Positions 18,116-20,837 of a DNA stretch of 20,837 bases are shown one piece after another (positions within the stretch are counted from its first letter, which is position 1; each line of letters begins with the position of its first letter). Position numbers and translations under genes: made by a program. Under the pieces are notes generated by a model. The model was not told the origin of the DNA and searched no databases. It saw nothing but the letters and a program-made list of their open reading frames with translations. Origin of the DNA: an uncultured Clostridia bacterium (GTDB lineage: Bacteria; Bacillota_A; Clostridia; Oscillospirales; Oscillospiraceae); the NCBI GenBank assembly GCA_946059285.1, contig CAMGMW010000003.1, positions 1 to 20,837 on the forward strand, given 5' to 3'.

Positions 18116-18989
18116 GCTTTGCCTCCAGGGATGTCAGGGACAGCAGCGCCTCATACAGCCGCTGCAAATCCTCCTGCCCATAAAATTCCAATTCAAAACG
18201 ACCCTTGCGCTTGCCGTTGACGATCTTCACTCTGCGGTCGAGTCGGTGTCCCAGCGTTTTTTCGCACTCGGCCAGATAATTGACCGTGACGGGCTTTTCC
18301 GGCGCGGGCTTTTTCTCTTCCGCCGCCATGCGCTTGCAAAGACTCTCCGCCTGCCGGACGGACAGATGCAGGGCGGTGATTTTTTGTACCGCCGCTTTTT
18401 GCAGTCGTTCGCTGGGAAGCGACAGCACTGCGCGTGCATGTCCGGCGGAGAGTGTGCCCTCCTCCACCATCTGACGGATTTCGAGCGGCAGCGCCAGCAG
18501 CCGCAGGGCATTTGCCACGGCGGGTCGGGATTTCCCCACCCGTGCGGCGACTTCTTCCTGTGTCAGCCCGTATTCCTGCATCAATGTGCGGTAGCCCTCG
18601 GCTTCCTCCGTCGGATTCAGATCCTGCCGCTGAAGGTTTTCAATCAGCGCCAGCTCCATGACCGCACGGTCATCCGCCTCCACCACGACGACCGGCACCT
18701 CGTCCAGCTTTGCCAGCCGTGCGGCGCGCCAACGGCGTTCGCCCGCGATAATCTGATAGTAGCCGTCGCCGACAGCGCGGACGGCAAGCGGCTGTAGAAT
18801 ACCGTGTTCCGCAATGGAATCCGCCAGCGCCTGCAGCTCCTCCTCGTCGAAGCGCTTTCTGGGCTGATTCGGGTTCGGCTCCACCTTTTGCAGGGGCAGC
18901 CTTGTAATTTCGCCGTTGCTTTCAGACGCACTGAAATCGTCGATTAATGCGCCGAGACCACGACCCAGACCCCGTTGTTTCGTACTCAT
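18105..18989 (-). CDS. parB: Chromosome partitioning protein ParB (Spo0J-like)
   Basis: A 294-aa centromere-binding CTPase clamp. The N-terminus is RGLGRGLGALI, the usual ParA-interacting stretch. The CTP-binding domain contains NPNQPRKRFD, GERRWRA (83-89) and ENLQRQDLNP (117-126). A helix-turn-helix parS-binding domain (about 140-165, GLTQEEVAARVGKSRPAVANALRLL-type) and a C-terminal dimerisation domain follow. The ATG at 18989 overlaps the parA stop by 4 bases. A perfect parS lies about 850 bases away, upstream of parA. All known functional motifs are present. In Firmicutes the protein loads SMC at origin-proximal parS sites. Confidence 0.96.
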   Translation of the reverse strand: MSTKQRGLGRGLGALIDDFSASESNGEITRLPLQKVEPNPNQPRKRFDEEELQALADSIAEHGILQPLAVRAVGDGYYQIIAGERRWRAARLAKLDEVPVVVVEADDRAVMELALIENLQRQDLNPTEEAEGYRTLMQEYGLTQEEVAARVGKSRPAVANALRLLALPLEIRQMVEEGTLSAGHARAVLSLPSERLQKAAVQKITALHLSVRQAESLCKRMAAEEKKPAPEKPVTVNYLAECEKTLGHRLDRRVKIVNGKRKGRFELEFYGQEDLQRLYEALLSLTSLEAKHDN

Positions 18990-19750
18990 CTTCGTTCCTC
19001 GTTCCTTCGGATTTCTTCCGCGACGGCAAGGTACGCCGCCGCGCCGCGGCTGGAGCGGTCATAGACCGTCACGGGAATGCCGTGACTGGGCGCCTCCGCC
19101 AGCCGTACGTTGCGCGGGATCACGGAGGCATATACTTTTCCCGGGAAATGCCGCCGCACCTCCTGCGCCACCTGACTGGAAAAATTGGTTCTTCCGTCAA
19201 ACATGGTTAAAAGCACGCCGAAAATATCGATTTTTGGATTCAGCCGCCGCTTGATTGCCCGAAGCGTGGACATCAGGTCGGACAGCCCCTCCAGCGCGAA
19301 GTATTCGCACTGTACCGGAATCAGCACACTGTCCGCAGCGCACAGGGCGTTGAGAGTCAGCAGCTCCAACGACGGCGGACAGTCGATAAAGATGTAGTCA
19401 TAGGCGCCGCGCAGCGGTTCCAGCGCAGTCTTCAGGCGAAACTCGCGCTTGTCCATCTGAATGAGTTCCACCGTCGCACCGGCCAGATCAGCGTTGGACG
19501 GAAGCACATCGCCGTATTTTGTATGAACGACGATTTTTTCGGGCGGAATGCTGCCGATGACCATATCATATACGCTGTAGGGCGCGTTTTTCTTGTCTAC
19601 GCCAATGCCGGAGGAGGCGTTTGCCTGCGGGTCAAAGTCGCACAGCAACACGCGTGCACCGGTTGCTGCCAGCGCGGCGGTTAAATTAACGGCGGTGGTG
19701 GTCTTTCCGACGCCGCCCTTCTGGTTGACGATCGCAATGATTTTCGCCAC
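18986..19750 (-). CDS. parA: Chromosome partitioning ATPase ParA (Soj-like), GTG start
   Basis: A 254-aa deviant Walker-A ATPase that acts with ParB on origin segregation. The GTG at 19750 is chosen because AAGGAGG ends 7 bases upstream and the protein then begins (M)AKIIAIVNQKGGVGKTTT, the normal Soj N-terminus; the frame is open further but without an SD. Walker A KGGVGKTT is at 11-18 (signature Lys11 and Lys16), Walker A' in CDFDPQANASSG, and Walker B in YIFIDCPPSL. There is no N-terminal HTH, so it is chromosomal type Ib-like rather than the long plasmid type. It is the first gene of parA-parB-coiled coil-serS-mscL-lipoprotein, with a promoter at 19785-19813. Confidence 0.96.
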   Translation of the reverse strand: MAKIIAIVNQKGGVGKTTTAVNLTAALAATGARVLLCDFDPQANASSGIGVDKKNAPYSVYDMVIGSIPPEKIVVHTKYGDVLPSNADLAGATVELIQMDKREFRLKTALEPLRGAYDYIFIDCPPSLELLTLNALCAADSVLIPVQCEYFALEGLSDLMSTLRAIKRRLNPKIDIFGVLLTMFDGRTNFSSQVAQEVRRHFPGKVYASVIPRNVRLAEAPSHGIPVTVYDRSSRGAAAYLAVAEEIRRNEERR

Positions 19751-19784
19751 AGCGTCGCCTCCTTTTTCTCTTTTGTGTGCGTCT

Positions 19785-19813
19785 ATGATAACACAGTTTT
19801 TTGTGATTTTCAA
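19785..19813 (-). promoter_or_regulatory. Sigma-A promoter of the parAB operon
   Basis: On the minus strand: -35 TTGAAA (19808-19813), 17-base spacer, -10 TATCAT (19785-19790) with an extended TGT just before it. The predicted start site near 19778 gives a leader of about 28 bases before the parA GTG. Confidence 0.85.
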
Positions 19814-19842
19814 CCATATCGGACAGAAGAAATAAAAAACAA

Positions 19843-19858
19843 TGTTTCACGTGAAACA
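19843..19858. other. parS: parS centromere site
   Basis: TGTTTCACGTGAAACA is a perfect 16-base palindrome identical to the Bacillus-type parS recognised by ParB/Spo0J. It lies 30 bases upstream of the parA -35 box and downstream of lexA. On the minus strand it is followed at once by TTGTTTTTTATT. Confidence 0.97.
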
Positions 19859-19861
19859 CAG

Positions 19862-19904
19862 TGCGGCTTGTCCAAAGGTCCGGTGGACTTTTGGACAAGC
19901 CGCA
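19862..19904 (-). terminator. 20-bp near-perfect hairpin after lexA, next to parS
   Basis: Arms 19862-19881 and 19885-19904 pair over 20 positions (TGCGGCTTGTCC.../...GGACAAGCCGCA) with one G-T pair and a GGT loop. It lies 114 bases after the lexA stop. There is no adjacent T-run on either side; on the minus strand the parS palindrome and then a T-run follow within 3 and 19 bases. Probably the 3' end of the lexA transcript; alternatively a DNA element linked to parS. Confidence 0.65.
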
Positions 19905-19919
19905 TGCAAAATCGCAATA

Positions 19920-20000
19920 TCATTCTTCGCAGTTTAATTCCGCGCTTTCCTTCGCTCCGTATTTCTCAGCAAGATGGTATTTGCCTGCCTCAAACTTCGC
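19920..20000 (-). pseudogene. Possible remnant: 26 coding-like codons after lexA with no start
   Basis: Just after lexA, the minus-strand frame from 20000 to the TGA at 19920-19922 reads like a helical protein tail (AKFEAGKYHLAEKYGAK..., ending ELNCEE). It is closed upstream by an in-frame TGA at 20001-20003, has no start codon and no Shine-Dalgarno. It could be a decayed gene end, part of a repeat, or chance. I do not recognise it. Confidence 0.2.
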
Positions 20001-20018
20001 TCAAAAGTCTCGGATTCG

Positions 20019-20588
20019 TCAAAGCTCCCGATATACGGCGCGAACGCGCCCGAGGATCACGGCATCTTTGCCGTCAATGGGCGAATAGGCGGGATTCTCC
20101 GGCATCAACCATACGCCGCCGTTTTTCCTTTGCAGACGCTTCACCGTCGCTTCCTCTCCCAGCAGCGCCACGACGATCTGTCCGTTATCCGCCGTTTGCT
20201 GGGGACGGACGATCACCTTGTCGCCGTCATAGATGCCCGCGTTGATCATGGAGTCGCCTCTTACGCGCAGGGCAAAGCACTCCGGATCGCCCTCCCAGGG
20301 CAGATATCCTTCGATATTTTCGTACGCGAGAATCGGCAGACCGGCGGTAACGACGCCGAGGATCGGGATGCCGCGCTGCTCCGGGACGGAAATGGAGCGG
20401 TTTTTGGCGCTGTCCATGGAAATCGCGCCGTCGCGCTGCAGCTCCGTCAGATGGTAATGCACAGAGGCGGTGGATTTCAGTCCGACGCCCTGCATGATCT
20501 CCCGCACGGATGGCGGGTAGCCGTTATCCGCGGTAAAATGCTTGATGAAGGTCAGTATTTCCTGACGCTTTGTACTGGTTCTGCCCAT
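20019..20588 (-). CDS. lexA: SOS repressor LexA
   Basis: A 189-aa repressor of the SOS regulon that self-cleaves when stimulated by RecA filaments. The N-terminal winged HTH (1-68) has TKRQEILTFIKHF, GYPPSVREI and KSTASVHYHL. The cleavage site is Ala82-Gly83 (VVTAGLP), and the S24 peptidase dyad is Ser113 (GDSMINAGI) and Lys150 (ATVKRL), so self-cleavage should work. It is slightly shorter than Bacillus LexA, with a short hinge. The ATG at 20588 has GGAGGGG 6 bases upstream. A monocistronic unit is likely, with its own promoter at 20608-20636 overlapped by a LexA-box-like operator. parS and the parAB operon follow on the same strand. Confidence 0.96.
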   Translation of the reverse strand: MGRTSTKRQEILTFIKHFTADNGYPPSVREIMQGVGLKSTASVHYHLTELQRDGAISMDSAKNRSISVPEQRGIPILGVVTAGLPILAYENIEGYLPWEGDPECFALRVRGDSMINAGIYDGDKVIVRPQQTADNGQIVVALLGEEATVKRLQRKNGGVWLMPENPAYSPIDGKDAVILGRVRAVYREL

Positions 20589-20607
20589 ACGGATCCCCTC
20601 CGCCCCT

Positions 20608-20636
20608 ACTATAGCATATCCGACGAAAAAAAGCAA
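20608..20636 (-). promoter_or_regulatory. Promoter of lexA
   Basis: On the minus strand: -35 TTGCTT (20631-20636), 17-base spacer, -10 TATAGT (20608-20613) with an extended TGC before it. The predicted start is near 20601, leaving a short leader with the Shine-Dalgarno. Confidence 0.8.
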
Positions 20637-20647
20637 ACATTTGTTTT
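20634..20647. promoter_or_regulatory. LexA-box-like operator
   Basis: On the minus strand AAAACAAATGTTTG contains an AAC-N4-GTT core, the centre of the Gram-positive SOS box GAAC-N4-GTTC, with the outer G and C replaced by A and T. It overlaps the lexA -35 box, the position expected for autoregulation. Confidence 0.6.
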
Positions 20648-20737
20648 ATAATACAGCTTCCTGATTAAAAATTTTTCCAAGAATCCTGTGTGCTTTCCGC
20701 GCTCTCATCGTACAAACGCACGCTGCGCCATCAGCTT

Positions 20738-20837
20738 CTATATAATCCCATCAAAATTGAATTCCGGCAGATATTCCGTAGTGGCGGAAGAAAAATCCTG
20801 CGTATATCCCCGCTTCAGCCCGCACAGCGACATCCAC
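20738..20837 (-). CDS. 3' end of an unidentified minus-strand ORF
   Basis: A frame open from the window edge ends at TAG 20738-20740, giving about 32 codons that read WMSLCGLKRGY... and end ...FNFDGII. An ATG lies at 20831-20833 but its upstream region is outside the window, so this could be internal or a start. It lies about 100 bases upstream of the lexA promoter on the same strand. No family recognised. Confidence 0.3.
   Translation of the reverse strand, partial: WMSLCGLKRGYTQDFSSATTEYLPEFNFDGII

Noticed and set aside
20646..20652. Plus-strand TATAAT near the lexA promoter as a divergent promoter
   Set aside because: No -35 box at a proper distance and no plus-strand gene follows within the window.

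Overview
The window looks like an origin-proximal chromosomal segment of a fairly GC-rich Clostridia bacterium, probably from the Oscillospirales/Ruminococcaceae side. This is inferred from gyrB-gyrA adjacency, a CIRCE-controlled hrcA-grpE-dnaK-dnaJ operon, a Gram-positive-sized DnaK, soj/spo0J-type parAB with a Bacillus-like parS, a LexA autoregulatory region and Firmicutes-style Shine-Dalgarno sequences. I cannot name the genus. The window is almost entirely housekeeping DNA; I see no prophage, transposase, CRISPR array, rRNA or tRNA.

Layout. (1) 1-6256, plus strand: gyrB (5' end missing), gyrA (TTG start), a YcxB-like membrane protein, and hemW. (2) 6291-11165, minus strand: the heat-shock operon hrcA-grpE-dnaK-dnaJ, with a sigma-A promoter and a perfect CIRCE at its head. 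A perfect 12-bp hairpin separates it from the convergent hemW. GC-rich palindromes lie between dnaK and dnaJ. (3) 11404-14994, plus strand: a response regulator, a histidine kinase and an HtrA/DegP-like PDZ protein in one tight operon, ending at a terminator. (4) 15145-19813, minus strand: parA, parB, a coiled-coil membrane protein, serS, mscL and a lipoprotein, closely packed, with a promoter before parA. (5) 19843-20837: a perfect parS, a 20-bp hairpin, lexA with its promoter and LexA-box-like operator, and the end of an unidentified minus-strand ORF.

How the genes work together. Gyrase sets supercoiling; ParA/ParB/parS segregate the origin; LexA controls the SOS response. HrcA represses the DnaK chaperone system through CIRCE. 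The two-component operon resembles Firmicutes envelope-stress modules in which a regulator/kinase pair is linked to an HtrA protease.

The most interesting item is that this HtrA-like protein lacks both the catalytic His and the catalytic Ser (Ala155 and Val259) while keeping the Asp, the fold motifs, the membrane anchor and the PDZ domain. It appears to be a membrane-bound pseudoprotease encoded with its own sensor system. Other points are a possible short leader ORF coupled to the response regulator, a parS site followed directly by a T-run downstream of lexA, and an unrecognised coiled-coil membrane protein overlapping parB.
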